Assembly (NCBI RefSeq): GCF_000735135.1
Contig: NZ_JPLZ01000006.1
Coordinates: forward strand, 1,550,001-1,614,000
DNA: 64,000 nt
Direction of reading: 5' to 3'
Source: Chryseobacterium sp. FH1
Lineage (GTDB): Bacteria; Bacteroidota; Bacteroidia; Flavobacteriales; Weeksellaceae
Part shown: in pieces, positions 41,035 through 50,375 of the stretch
Numbering within the stretch: position 1 is the first letter of the stretch
Layout of the letters: each line of letters starts with the position of its first letter
The notes under the pieces: model-generated
Databases searched by the model: none
Told to the model about the DNA's origin: nothing
What the model saw: the letters and a program-made list of their open reading frames with translations, nothing else
Program-made: the position numbers and the translations under genes

Positions 41035-42483
41035 ATGAATAAATTCTTCAACTTTTGTTTTATAATTTTCTGTTTTCTCAAAATTACAGCACAAAACAAT
41101 TTTACATTTTTGAATGACAATTACAGCGGAGTCAACTCAGCAGTATTATCTCCAACGCAAGCTTTTCTCAATCCAAATCCTTGGGATGTGAATTTGATTT
41201 CTGCAGACGCTTTTTTGCAGAATGATTATGCTTACATTTCTCAACGAAGTCTTTTGGGGTTATCCAAAACGCCAATTTATGTCTCTAATCCAAAACAAAA
41301 TGTTACGGGCGAAAATACAGCAGGTATTTTTGATTTTTTTAATAAGGACAAAGCAAATCTTTTGTTTGATTCAGACGTTTTAGGGCCATCGTTTTCTATG
41401 ACTGCAAATATCAGGGAGAAAAAATTTGTTTTTGGATTGTTCACTCGAGTGAGAAGTCAAGCTTCTGCTTTAGATGTTGATAATTATCTTCGCTTCAGCA
41501 ACGAAATGACTCCGCAACCGCAAGATTACATGTTGCGACCTTTTTCTATGCAGGCTATGAATTGGAATGAAATCGGTTTCAACGCTTCTACAAGAATTTT
41601 TCCTTATTCTGAGAAACAATGGATCTTAGGATTGAATCTGAAATATGAAATTGGTTTGGATGCAACAAACATTGTGAGTCATCAATCAATTGATTTCACG
41701 GCAAGCGAACCAGGCATAGACGAAAATCCCGACCTTCTGAATATCTACGCTTCAAATTACAATGTTTCGGCAAGTTATATCACCAACTACAATTCGGAAA
41801 GCAAAAGCTACGAATACAAACAAAATGGATCTGGTCTAGGTTTGGATCTCGGACTCACAATGGTGGACAAAGATCCACGCGAAGATGAGTATAATTCCAA
41901 ATTCTCATTTAATATTATGGATTTGGGTTACATTAATTTCAAAAATGGGAACAATCACCAATTCGTCAATGGCAACACGGTCTGGCTTCAGAATAATCCC
42001 AATCTTGAGGACGAGCCGTTTGAAAGTCCAGAACAGTATTTAAAATTATTAAGCCAGGAAGCTTATGGTGATGAGAATAGATCGTTTGTAGGTAATGGTT
42101 TCAAGATGGGTTTGCCTACGAGTATCAATGTTAACTATACCCAAAGAGTCAAGGAACATCATTTTATCAACTTCAATTGGGTTCAGCGTGTTCCGGTTTT
42201 TGAGAATTCTGTGAAGCGGAATAATGTTCTTAATGCCAATTATTCCATTCAAAAAGAAGCTTTTGGTTATGGTGTGTCAACAACTTTGTCGGAATATAAA
42301 AGTTTGCAATTTGGCGGTTATCTCAGACTTGGCCCGTTGATTTTCGGTAGCGAAAATGCCTTTCCGCTTCTCTTCAAACACAAAAAACTTCACAACGCCA
42401 ATTTTTATTTGGCCATCAAGTTTTATCCATTTTGGGATAACCCGATGAAACGCCATCGAAGACAAAAGTGTGATTGTGAATAG
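41035..42483 (+). CDS. DUF5723-like outer-membrane protein
   Basis: The 482-residue protein has a signal peptide (NKFFNFCFIIFCFLKITAQ) and many amphipathic beta strands with SPFSMQA/NWNEIGFNASTRIF-type repeats, fitting DUF5723 family barrels of Bacteroidota. It lacks the final aromatic signature of TonB receptors and ends KRHRRQKCDCE, an unusual basic, Cys-containing tail. Function unknown. Confidence 0.78.
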   Translation: MNKFFNFCFIIFCFLKITAQNNFTFLNDNYSGVNSAVLSPTQAFLNPNPWDVNLISADAFLQNDYAYISQRSLLGLSKTPIYVSNPKQNVTGENTAGIFDFFNKDKANLLFDSDVLGPSFSMTANIREKKFVFGLFTRVRSQASALDVDNYLRFSNEMTPQPQDYMLRPFSMQAMNWNEIGFNASTRIFPYSEKQWILGLNLKYEIGLDATNIVSHQSIDFTASEPGIDENPDLLNIYASNYNVSASYITNYNSESKSYEYKQNGSGLGLDLGLTMVDKDPREDEYNSKFSFNIMDLGYINFKNGNNHQFVNGNTVWLQNNPNLEDEPFESPEQYLKLLSQEAYGDENRSFVGNGFKMGLPTSINVNYTQRVKEHHFINFNWVQRVPVFENSVKRNNVLNANYSIQKEAFGYGVSTTLSEYKSLQFGGYLRLGPLIFGSENAFPLLFKHKKLHNANFYLAIKFYPFWDNPMKRHRRQKCDCE

Positions 42484-42507
42484 TGAATTTCAAATTAGAC
42501 AAATTAA

Positions 42508-42575
42508 TTCTCTCGCGGATTTCGTAAATTCGCCAGATTTTCTCTTGTAGAAATCTGTAAAATCAGCTCAATCTG
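42508..42575. repeat. Intergenic inverted repeat (CTCGCGGATTT / AATCTGCGAG)
   Basis: TTCTCTCGCGGATTTCG...CCAGATTT is an imperfect reverse complement of AAATCTGTAAAATCAG...ATCTGCGAGA. The same family recurs at 58257-58334. Confidence 0.65.
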
Positions 42576-42592
42576 CGAGAAATATATTTTTA

Positions 42593-43735
42593 TTAATAAC
42601 CGTGCAACTCAATACCTTCCGTACGTTGCAAAGTCACTTTCTTTCCCATTTTCTTTTGAATCACACGGAAATGTTGCAATTCGTCGTCCGTCAAAATACT
42701 GATTGCCGTTCCTTTTCCCCCAGCACGACCAGTTCTACCGATTCTGTGGATATAGTCCAAAGGTGAACGTGGCAATTCGTAGTTGATGACGCAAGGCAAA
42801 GAATCGATGTGGATTCCACGGCCGATCAAGTCGGTGGCAACCAATATTTGCGCACCGTTTACTTTGAATTCTTCCAGATTATTTCGTCTTGCACCTTGTG
42901 ATTTCTGGCTGTGGATTGCTACGGCTTTTATTTTGTTTTTCTTCAGTTTTTCAACCAAATTGTCCGCAGATTTTGTCGAAGAAACGAAAATCAAAGCTTT
43001 CTCAACTTTCTTTTCTTTGATGAGATATCTCAAAAAAGGGCCTTTGTTTTCAGGCGAAACGTGATAGGCGAGTTGCTCGATGTCATCAAGTTCAACTTCT
43101 TCTTTTTTGATTTCAATCAACGTTGGATTGATGGAAAGTCTTTGCTTCATCTCAGAAACTTTATCGTCCAAAGTCGCTGAAAATAAAGTGGTTTGCTTCA
43201 TTGCAGGCATCAAACCGAAAAGCTTGTTCATCTCTTCGCCAAAACCCAATTGGAACATTTTGTCTGCCTCATCGATGACCAAATGTTGGATTCCAGAAAT
43301 ACTCAACGCATTGTGGTCAATCAAATCAAGCAATCTTCCGGGCGTGGCAATCAAAACTTCCACGCCAAACATTCCTTTCATTTGCGGATTGATAGAAACT
43401 CCGCCGTAAACTGCCATTGTTCGGATTTCACGCTTCAAATTATCTGTAAATGCTCGGAAAACTTCGTCAATCTGAATCGCCAATTCGCGCGTCGGAACCA
43501 ATATCAAAACCTGAACGTTACGGTCTTTTTTAACTTCAGCATTTTGAAGTTTTTCTAAAATCGGCATCACAAAACAAGCCGTTTTTCCAGAACCGGTTTG
43601 TGCAATTCCCATCAAATCTTTTCCTTGCAAAATCACAGGAATCGCCTGCTCCTGAATCGGAAACGGCTTTAGATAACCTAAATTTTTGACAGATTTGATT
43701 ATGTTGCTTGATAATCCTAACGACTCGAATGACAT
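42593..43735 (-). CDS. DEAD-box RNA helicase
   Basis: The 380-residue protein has the Q motif (FPIQEQAIPVILQGKDL), Walker A AQTGSGKTACF, PTRELAIQI, Walker B VIDEADKM (DEAD), SAT, and HRIGRTGRAG. It is a minimal RhlE-like helicase without a long C-terminal extension and unwinds short RNA duplexes, for example during ribosome assembly. It is a single gene. Confidence 0.94.
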   Translation of the reverse strand: MSFESLGLSSNIIKSVKNLGYLKPFPIQEQAIPVILQGKDLMGIAQTGSGKTACFVMPILEKLQNAEVKKDRNVQVLILVPTRELAIQIDEVFRAFTDNLKREIRTMAVYGGVSINPQMKGMFGVEVLIATPGRLLDLIDHNALSISGIQHLVIDEADKMFQLGFGEEMNKLFGLMPAMKQTTLFSATLDDKVSEMKQRLSINPTLIEIKKEEVELDDIEQLAYHVSPENKGPFLRYLIKEKKVEKALIFVSSTKSADNLVEKLKKNKIKAVAIHSQKSQGARRNNLEEFKVNGAQILVATDLIGRGIHIDSLPCVINYELPRSPLDYIHRIGRTGRAGGKGTAISILTDDELQHFRVIQKKMGKKVTLQRTEGIELHGY

Positions 43736-43801
43736 ATAATATTGATTTGGTGCAAAGATAAGTTTTTGAGATTGGTTATCAACTTTTAAAAATTAGAAAA
43801 A

Positions 43802-43918
43802 AACCACATAGGCACATAGATTAATGGAGTACAAGAACTTTAAAAAGTCAAAATAGATAAGACCTGCCATCTATTTTACCTTAAATATTTTGAGAAAAAC
43901 CTATGTGTCTATGTGGTT
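43802..43918. repeat. Intergenic inverted repeat AACCACATAGGCACATAG
   Basis: Arms 43802-43819 and 43901-43918 (CTATGTGTCTATGTGGTT) differ at one position and flank an unrelated 81-bp spacer. The same word occurs at 12954-12971. Confidence 0.75.
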
Positions 43919-43938
43919 GAAAATGTTTTAGGATAAAT

Positions 43939-44442
43939 TTATGTTGTTTTTAAAATCTTTTCAAATTTCCCAAGAATCACACTCTCTTTTTCAGCATAAT
44001 TAATGAAAAATTGCGTCTGCCAAAGTTTGGTTTTCTCAGCTTGTTTGTTGTTTGGAAAATGCCAATCTGCATAAATCCTGAAACCTCGTTTTCCAACTTT
44101 TAGATGAGTTGAAATAAAATTTTCCTTTTCTAAAACCACTTTAGGGAAAATGAAAACTCCAGAATTCTCATTCTCTTCGATAGAAATAATGTAAAAATCG
44201 ATATCATCATTAATATCAAATGGAACAGTTTTTCCTTCCGAATCTCGTTTCCAAAACGTAACGAATTGTCCCACTTTCTTCGGCGTCAATTTTGATTTTC
44301 TGAATTTGATGAGATATTCATCGACCTTAAAATTAAAACCAAAATAATCTTCACATTCCAAATCAGGAATTAATTCGGTGATACTTAATTTTAATGGTTT
44401 GAAGATTAAATTGTTAAGTTCCGTGATTTCTTTAATCATCAT
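43939..44442 (-). CDS. MepB-like protein
   Basis: The 167-residue protein has the MepB-family core: YFGFNFKVDEYLIKFRKSKLTPKKVGQFVTFWKRDSEG, DIDFYIISIEENENSGVFIFPK and FRIYADWHFPNNKQAEKTKLWQ. The family has a conserved alpha/beta fold of uncertain function, sometimes linked to drug-exporter operons. It begins 5 bp after the upstream acetyltransferase stop, so they are co-transcribed. Confidence 0.8.
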   Translation of the reverse strand: MMIKEITELNNLIFKPLKLSITELIPDLECEDYFGFNFKVDEYLIKFRKSKLTPKKVGQFVTFWKRDSEGKTVPFDINDDIDFYIISIEENENSGVFIFPKVVLEKENFISTHLKVGKRGFRIYADWHFPNNKQAEKTKLWQTQFFINYAEKESVILGKFEKILKTT

Positions 44443-44447
44443 TGAAA

Positions 44448-45518
44448 TTAAGTAAAAGAAAAATCACCATCACCGTCTTTGAAATCATAATCGAAATCTT
44501 TCCCAATTTTCTCTTTCAAATCTTTGTGAATCAAGTACTTCCTTTCCATTGGGCGTTTGTAGATGGCTTTTGGAGATTTGTTTTTCTGGATTGAATGATT
44601 CAATTGGTCATCAAAAATGGTCATCATTTTCACCTTGTATTTCTTGATGATTTTTGGAAGAATTTCTGAGACCAGATTCACGTTTCCAAAATGATAAAGC
44701 ACTTTCAAATGTCCATTTCTGACGGAACAAAACATCGCAGAAACAATTTCCTGATTCTGATAAACCGAAACCCAAAACATTTCATAATGCTTTGAAAATG
44801 AAGAAAATAGATAGTTTGCTTGTTCTTTTTCATTGGAAAGCCAAGGGAAATCTGCAATCCATTTGAATTCTTCCGAACTTCTTCCAAGTGGATTTTTTTT
44901 CCGATGATTGATGAATTTTTCCAGTTTTTCGTCCAGCGATTTTGTGATTTTATAAAGATGATTTTTCCCATTTCCAAAATACGGAATGAAAGAATTAACA
45001 AAATTATCGAGTCTTTTTAACCAACTTTTATTCTTTTCAAAAATTGGTTTTTTAGATGGTAAAAGCTCTGCCAGATTGGATTTGAAGTAATATCGGATGG
45101 CTTTTTTTGGTTTCAGGTAATCAAAGAAACCAATTTTGTTGTAAAGTCCTTCCGCACTTGGCGTAAACTCTGTGATCATCAGCTTTTTCTGATAGTTTTC
45201 CTCCGCTTCAAAAAGCAATTTCTGAGCAATCTGTTTTCCCCTGTGTTTTTCGCTTACAAAAAGTGTAGAAAGCCAACCAAAGTGAAATTTTTCGCCATTT
45301 TTTCCAGTAATGTCGTCTGGAAGAATTCCCAAATAGCCCGCAAGAATCTGATCGTCATAAGCTAAAAACAATAAAATGTCATCAGATTTTGCTCGTGGAT
45401 TTTGAATGTGGGAAATTTCTCTAAGTTCAGAAATCGGAGCGAAAGGAAAATTCTGAAAATCTTCAGAACTTGTAAATCTGTTGAGTTGTTGCTTGTTGAG
45501 TCCGACGATTTTTATCAC
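44448..45518 (-). CDS. GNAT family N-acetyltransferase with extended C-terminus
   Basis: The 356-residue protein has a GNAT domain at about 1-135 (LAYDDQILAGYLGILPDDI, LSTLFVSEKHRGKQIAQKLLFEAEE with the R-x-x-x-I-A acetyl-CoA loop). A second region from about 165 (IADFPWLSNEKEQANYLFSSF, MFWVSVYQNQEIVSAMF) looks like a degenerate second GNAT half. The substrate is not known. Probably in one unit with 43939-44442. Confidence 0.82.
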   Translation of the reverse strand: MIKIVGLNKQQLNRFTSSEDFQNFPFAPISELREISHIQNPRAKSDDILLFLAYDDQILAGYLGILPDDITGKNGEKFHFGWLSTLFVSEKHRGKQIAQKLLFEAEENYQKKLMITEFTPSAEGLYNKIGFFDYLKPKKAIRYYFKSNLAELLPSKKPIFEKNKSWLKRLDNFVNSFIPYFGNGKNHLYKITKSLDEKLEKFINHRKKNPLGRSSEEFKWIADFPWLSNEKEQANYLFSSFSKHYEMFWVSVYQNQEIVSAMFCSVRNGHLKVLYHFGNVNLVSEILPKIIKKYKVKMMTIFDDQLNHSIQKNKSPKAIYKRPMERKYLIHKDLKEKIGKDFDYDFKDGDGDFSFT

Positions 45519-45568
45519 AGAAAAATAGTTTCAACAAATATAAGAAACACATTATTCAAAGCATAATT

Positions 45569-46588
45569 TTAACTTCGGATAATCTTATTTTTATTGATTT
45601 TCCTTAAAAGTTGATAATATAAAATTTCGTTTTTAAGAATTTCTTCAGCTGAGTAATTTCCAGTTTCAATCGGAATTCTTTGAAGATTTTTAGGATAAGA
45701 ATCGAGTTTCAAACCAGCTGAACCAAAAGTGAATTTTAGTTTAGGGTTTTCATTAAAAACATTGTCAAAAAACTGATTATCAATTAAATAATCTGTAAAA
45801 GGAAATGCGAAAGAATCATTGGATAATTGATTTTCTTTCATATAATCCAAGGATTTTTGCGTGTTTTCCAATTGTTCAGTCAACGAAAGTTGATTGTAAA
45901 GCGGATGATTCCAACCGTGAGAACTGATGCCGAAACCGTCGTTTTTTAAATTGATTAGTTGCTCTGTTGTAAGATAAACTGGATTTTTTTTAAGATAATC
46001 ATTGAAATCAATCTCAAGATGATTGGCAATGTCATCTAGCTGGTTTTGATTTTTAAAATTGATTTTTAGGATTGAATTGATGTTCGTTTTCAAATCGCTT
46101 CCAAAATCCTGAAACTTAGAAATTTTGTTTTGAAGTAATTCATTATCAATGATTTCTGAAACAATCAAACTTGCTTTGTTCCGCCACATCATTTCTTTGT
46201 TGTCAATGAATTTCGGATTGATGAAGTTGATGGCAAAGATTCCTTTTCTTTTAAGAATTGGAACAATGATGTCGTAAAACTCACTGTATCCATCGTCAAA
46301 AGTCAAAAGAATGGTTGGCTTTTTAGTTTTGACTTTTTCAATTTTATTTCTCAAAAAAGTTTCCCAATCTATAAAATCAAAATGCTTCAACAAAAAATCC
46401 AAGTCACGTTCAAATTGCTTCTCAGAACGATAAGGAAACAAGTGTTTAGCGTGTTTCAAATCCGCATCGGAAACCAAATGATAAACTAAAATCAAATCCT
46501 GAAAAGGCAATTTCTGAGAAAATCTCTCAAAAGAAAATCTCTTGTTGATTGGATTTGCAATTCTATAAAATGTGGTTTTGAAACTCAT
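45569..46588 (-). CDS. Polysaccharide deacetylase family protein
   Basis: The 339-residue protein has the NodB core LTFDDGYSEFYDIIVPILKRKGI with the catalytic Asp-Asp and HGWNHPLYNQ-like metal His positions (GISSHGWNHP), plus FAFPFTDYL. No signal peptide is clear, so it may act on a cytoplasmic-side or lipid-linked glycan. Members remove N-acetyl groups from sugars. It is a single gene. Confidence 0.86.
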   Translation of the reverse strand: MSFKTTFYRIANPINKRFSFERFSQKLPFQDLILVYHLVSDADLKHAKHLFPYRSEKQFERDLDFLLKHFDFIDWETFLRNKIEKVKTKKPTILLTFDDGYSEFYDIIVPILKRKGIFAINFINPKFIDNKEMMWRNKASLIVSEIIDNELLQNKISKFQDFGSDLKTNINSILKINFKNQNQLDDIANHLEIDFNDYLKKNPVYLTTEQLINLKNDGFGISSHGWNHPLYNQLSLTEQLENTQKSLDYMKENQLSNDSFAFPFTDYLIDNQFFDNVFNENPKLKFTFGSAGLKLDSYPKNLQRIPIETGNYSAEEILKNEILYYQLLRKINKNKIIRS

Positions 46589-46653
46589 CAGAAAAAAACT
46601 TTGCCAAAGATAATCATCTTTGGCAAAGCTGTATTTAGTTTAAGAATTAAAAT

Positions 46654-48792
46654 TTACTTCACGATTTTCATCTCATTCAGCAACCATTTAGAATCCGCGT
46701 ATTTATCAACTACGAAAAGAATATATTTGGTATCAACCATAATATTTCTACATAATTTCGGGTCATAATTGATGTCGCTCATTGTGCCTTCCCATTGTCT
46801 GTCGAAGTTTAGGCCAATCAGGTTTCCGTGCGCATCCAAAGCCGGACTTCCAGAGTTTCCACCCGTTGTGTGGTTTGTTGCCGTGAAGTTTACAGGAACA
46901 TCGCCAGTTTTATCTTTGTAAACGCCGTAATCTTTGGTGTTGTAAAGATTGATTAACTTTTTAGGCAGATCAAATTCATAATCTCCAGGGATATATTTTT
47001 CCATCACGCCTGCAAGATGCGTTTGGTAGCCGTATGAAACTGCGTCTCGTGGCTCGGAACCTTTCACTTTTCCGTAGGTCACACGCAAAGTTGAATTCGC
47101 ATCTGGAAAGAATTTTCTGTCTTTGTCCGTTTCCATTTGTTGTGCCATAAAAGTTTTTTGCAAAGCGTCGATGTTAGTTTGCAAAGCCGTCACTTTCTCG
47201 TGTGTGGATTTTACATAGGCAGTTCTAATGGATGTGTAAAGTTGAACCAAAGGATCATTTTTCAACGCCTGAACCAACGCTTTTTGATCTGCAAAAACTT
47301 TATTGATGTCTGTGTAAACTGTTGCGCCGTTTACTGTTCCACCTCCTGTGATGATTGACGTTTTTGCCCAATTTTCAATGGTTGCAAGATTTTGGTTGAC
47401 ATCTTTATATTTCTCGAAACCAGCTGGCAAAAATTGTTGAGGCGTTTTGTTGGCGTAGAGTGCAAGAACTTTTGCAGTCACTTTTGCATCCAAAGCGCTT
47501 TCGTAGTCTTTGTACATTTCCGCAAGTCTGGATTTCAGATTATCCACAGATTTCTGAGAAGATGTTCCATTTTCCACCGCATCAACATAACTTCCAAACA
47601 AACTTCCCAAGGCCAAAGTTTCGGCATTTCTTGGTAATTCGCTGTAGTAAGCTCTGTTCAAGGCGTAAGGCGCTTGCTCGTTGTAAAGTTTATTGAGTCC
47701 GTCAATCGTGGTTTTGATTGCTGGATTTTTTGAAATCAATGATTGCTCGTATTGTTGTTTTTTTCCAACCGCATTGGATTTTTTCAGACCTTCGATTTCA
47801 CCTTGCCATTTTTTCCAAGCGTTTGAGATTCTGGCGTATTTGGAAGCATATTTAATTCTGGTCGCATTGTCAACTCTCATTTTTTCGTCAAGCGTTTTCA
47901 AGGTCACATCACGAACGGAAATCATCGCAGGATCAATCTCTGTCATAATTTTCTCCACCGCTACGGCCGGAAGATATTCAGTCGTTCTTCCTGGGAATCC
48001 GAAAACGAAAGTGAAGTCATCCTCTTTCTTGTCTTTTACAGAAATCGGAAGGAAATGTTTCGGCGTGTAAGGAATGTTGTCTTTGGAATACTCTGCAGGT
48101 TTGTTGTTTTTGTCAGCATAGATTCTGAACATAGAGAAATCTCCCGTATGTCTTGGCCAAACCCAGTTGTCTGTGTCTGAACCATATTTTCCGATTGCGG
48201 AAGGTGGTGCACCAACCAAACGGATATCCTTGTAAGTCTCGATCACATAAGCATAGAACTTATTGCCATAGTACATCGATCTCACAGAGATTTTCTGATA
48301 GCTTTCCGTTTTTTGGGAAGTGACATAGGCATCTGTATTTTGTTTGATTTTCGCATCCAGATCTTTACCTGTCAATCCTTCGGTTCCTGCAAGAATCTCT
48401 TTAGTTACTTCTTTGATATCTGTGATGAAATCAACTGTTACTCCAGGATTTGGCAATTCACCATTCATATCTTTTGCCCAGAATCCGTTGGTCAAAAGGT
48501 CATTTTCAACAGTGGAGTGGGATTGAATATTGTCGTAACCACAGTGGTGATTTGTTAACAAAAGTCCTTTTGGAGAGATGATTTCTGCCGTACAGCCACC
48601 ATCAAATTGAACCACGGCATCTTTGATACTCGCTTTGTCCGGGTTGAAGATGTCTTTTGCCGAGATCTTCATTCCCAAGCTTTTCATTTCTTTTTCATTA
48701 AGTTCCGTCGGGATCCACATTCCGCCGTATTGCTGGGCAAATGCCATAACAGCCGGAAGAAGCAGGGCTGATAGAAGGATTTTTCTTTTCAT
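46654..48792 (-). CDS. S46 dipeptidyl peptidase, DPP11 type
   Basis: The 712-residue protein has a signal peptide (KRKILLSALLLPAVMAFAQ), the His motif LLLTNHHCGYDN (about 78-89), and the Ser motif TGGNSGSPALDAHG (Ser about 647). The residue 18 after this Ser is Arg665 (NFDRQWEG), which in the family points to cleavage after Asp/Glu (DPP11) rather than hydrophobic residues (DPP7). It should act in the periplasm on short peptides taken in by this probably asaccharolytic lifestyle. Confidence 0.9.
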   Translation of the reverse strand: MKRKILLSALLLPAVMAFAQQYGGMWIPTELNEKEMKSLGMKISAKDIFNPDKASIKDAVVQFDGGCTAEIISPKGLLLTNHHCGYDNIQSHSTVENDLLTNGFWAKDMNGELPNPGVTVDFITDIKEVTKEILAGTEGLTGKDLDAKIKQNTDAYVTSQKTESYQKISVRSMYYGNKFYAYVIETYKDIRLVGAPPSAIGKYGSDTDNWVWPRHTGDFSMFRIYADKNNKPAEYSKDNIPYTPKHFLPISVKDKKEDDFTFVFGFPGRTTEYLPAVAVEKIMTEIDPAMISVRDVTLKTLDEKMRVDNATRIKYASKYARISNAWKKWQGEIEGLKKSNAVGKKQQYEQSLISKNPAIKTTIDGLNKLYNEQAPYALNRAYYSELPRNAETLALGSLFGSYVDAVENGTSSQKSVDNLKSRLAEMYKDYESALDAKVTAKVLALYANKTPQQFLPAGFEKYKDVNQNLATIENWAKTSIITGGGTVNGATVYTDINKVFADQKALVQALKNDPLVQLYTSIRTAYVKSTHEKVTALQTNIDALQKTFMAQQMETDKDRKFFPDANSTLRVTYGKVKGSEPRDAVSYGYQTHLAGVMEKYIPGDYEFDLPKKLINLYNTKDYGVYKDKTGDVPVNFTATNHTTGGNSGSPALDAHGNLIGLNFDRQWEGTMSDINYDPKLCRNIMVDTKYILFVVDKYADSKWLLNEMKIVK

Positions 48793-48903
48793 TATATCAA
48801 AATATCAATTTATAAACGTGACGAATTTAAAGAAAATAATCTGAACGGGATATACTTCATCAACTATAAAAAAAATAGAACCTAAAATTAGATTCCATTG
48901 ATG

Positions 48904-49326
48904 TTATAAGGATTGATTTTCTTCAGAGGTATTTTTCAAACTAAGTCTATCTGCGACATATTCGATTGTTGTTTTGCCGTGCGGTTTTGGATTTCCTTCT
49001 TCGTCCAATGCAACAAAAACCAGTCTTTCAATCGTAATGATTTTTTGATGCGTCATTTTGTTTCGAACTTCGCAACGAAGCGTTAGAGATGATCTCCCAA
49101 ATTCAACTGCTTCGATTCCGATTTCAATGATGTCGCCTTGTTTTGCCGAACTTACGAAGTTGATCTCCGAGATATATTTGGTAACCGTTCTGGTATTTTC
49201 CAACTGGATAATAGCATAAAGTGCCGCTTCCTCATCGATCCATTCCAAAAGTCTTCCTCCGAAAAGTGAATGGTTGGGATTGAGATCTTCTGGTTTTATC
49301 CATTTTCTGGTGTGGTAATTCATCAT
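48904..49326 (-). CDS. Acyl-CoA thioesterase (hotdog fold)
   Basis: The 140-residue protein has the YciA/ACOT hotdog pattern: NPNHSLFGGRLLEWIDEEAALYAI, then VTKYISEINFVSSAKQGDIIEIG and ITIERLVFVALDEEGNPKPH. It hydrolyses acyl-CoA thioesters, probably recycling CoA. It is transcribed away from aguB. Confidence 0.86.
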   Translation of the reverse strand: MMNYHTRKWIKPEDLNPNHSLFGGRLLEWIDEEAALYAIIQLENTRTVTKYISEINFVSSAKQGDIIEIGIEAVEFGRSSLTLRCEVRNKMTHQKIITIERLVFVALDEEGNPKPHGKTTIEYVADRLSLKNTSEENQSL

Positions 49327-49475
49327 AATTCTATGGCATTTTAATTTGTTGCAAAGGTAACAAATCCATAGAAAATTTGAGGTTAGAGACTATAGAAATT
49401 GTAGATTATAAAATTAATTTTTCGAAATATGAGTTTAAATCTTTTGGTTGGATTTTTGATTCCCTAGAATCTTAG

Positions 49476-49483
49476 TATTTTTG
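49476..49483 (+). promoter_or_regulatory. -7 box TATTTTTG of aguB-aguA
   Basis: It matches TAnnTTTG and lies 16 bp before the ATG. A TTTG at 49455-49458 is 17 bp upstream, a little closer than usual. Confidence 0.5.
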
Positions 49484-49499
49484 TAAAAATTTTTTAGAA

Positions 49500-50375
49500 A
49501 TGTCAAAAGTAAAAATAGGTACAGTTCAGATGTCTTGCGTTGCAGACAAGCAGCAAAACCTGAACAAAGCCATTGAAAAAATAAGAGAGGCCGCAGCAAA
49601 AGGCGCACAGATCGTTTGTTTGCAAGAGCTTTTCACATCCTTATATTTCTGCGATGTCGAAGATTATGATAACTTCGATTTGGCAGAAGCTATTCCTGGC
49701 CCTTCAACCGATGCGTTATCTCCAGTTGCGAAAGAATTAGGTGTCGTAATTATTGCATCGTTATTCGAAAAAAGAGCACAAGGACTTTATCACAATACGA
49801 CTGCAGTTATCGATGCAGACGGAACTTATCTTGGTAAATACCGAAAAATGCACATTCCAGATGACCCCGCTTTTTATGAGAAATTCTATTTCACGCCAGG
49901 TGATCTGGGTTATAAGATTTTCCCAACGAAATTTGGAAAAGTTGGAGTCCTGATCTGTTGGGACCAATGGTATCCGGAAGCGTCAAGAATTACCGCTTTG
50001 ATGGGTGCCGACATTATGTTCTATCCAACAGCAATCGGCTGGGACACCACTCAAGACGAAGAAACCAATCAAGACCAATACAACGCTTGGCAAACCATCC
50101 AACGTTCTCACTCGGTTGCAAACGGACTTCCCGTAGTTTCTGTGAATAGAGTAGGCTACGAGCAAGATGGCGCGATGAAATTCTGGGGCGGAAGTTTTGT
50201 GACAAACGCTCAAGGAAAATTATTATATCTCGCTTCTCACGACAAAGAAGAAGTGGAAGTGACAGAAGTTGACCTGGCACAAACAGATTATATGAGAAAG
50301 CACTGGCCATTCTTGAGAGACAGAAGGATTGAGACCTATTTGCCGATTACAAAACGTTTTATTGACGAGGATTAA
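49500..50375 (+). CDS. aguB: N-carbamoylputrescine amidase
   Basis: The 291-residue nitrilase-superfamily protein has the Glu-Lys-Cys triad at CLQELFTS (Glu43), YRKMHIP (Lys116) and ICWDQWYPE (Cys153), and the long match to N-carbamoylputrescine amidases (TPGDLGYKIFPTKFGKVG, AIGWDTTQDEETNQDQYNAWQ). It converts N-carbamoylputrescine to putrescine, CO2 and ammonia. Its TAA overlaps the ATG of aguA by one base (TAATG). Confidence 0.95.
   Translation: MSKVKIGTVQMSCVADKQQNLNKAIEKIREAAAKGAQIVCLQELFTSLYFCDVEDYDNFDLAEAIPGPSTDALSPVAKELGVVIIASLFEKRAQGLYHNTTAVIDADGTYLGKYRKMHIPDDPAFYEKFYFTPGDLGYKIFPTKFGKVGVLICWDQWYPEASRITALMGADIMFYPTAIGWDTTQDEETNQDQYNAWQTIQRSHSVANGLPVVSVNRVGYEQDGAMKFWGGSFVTNAQGKLLYLASHDKEEVEVTEVDLAQTDYMRKHWPFLRDRRIETYLPITKRFIDED

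Noticed and set aside
49887-49896. TTTCACGCCA inside aguB matching the tail of the candidate guide RNA
   Set aside because: Only 10 bases match, inside a coding sequence, which is near chance level for two strands of 64 kb.
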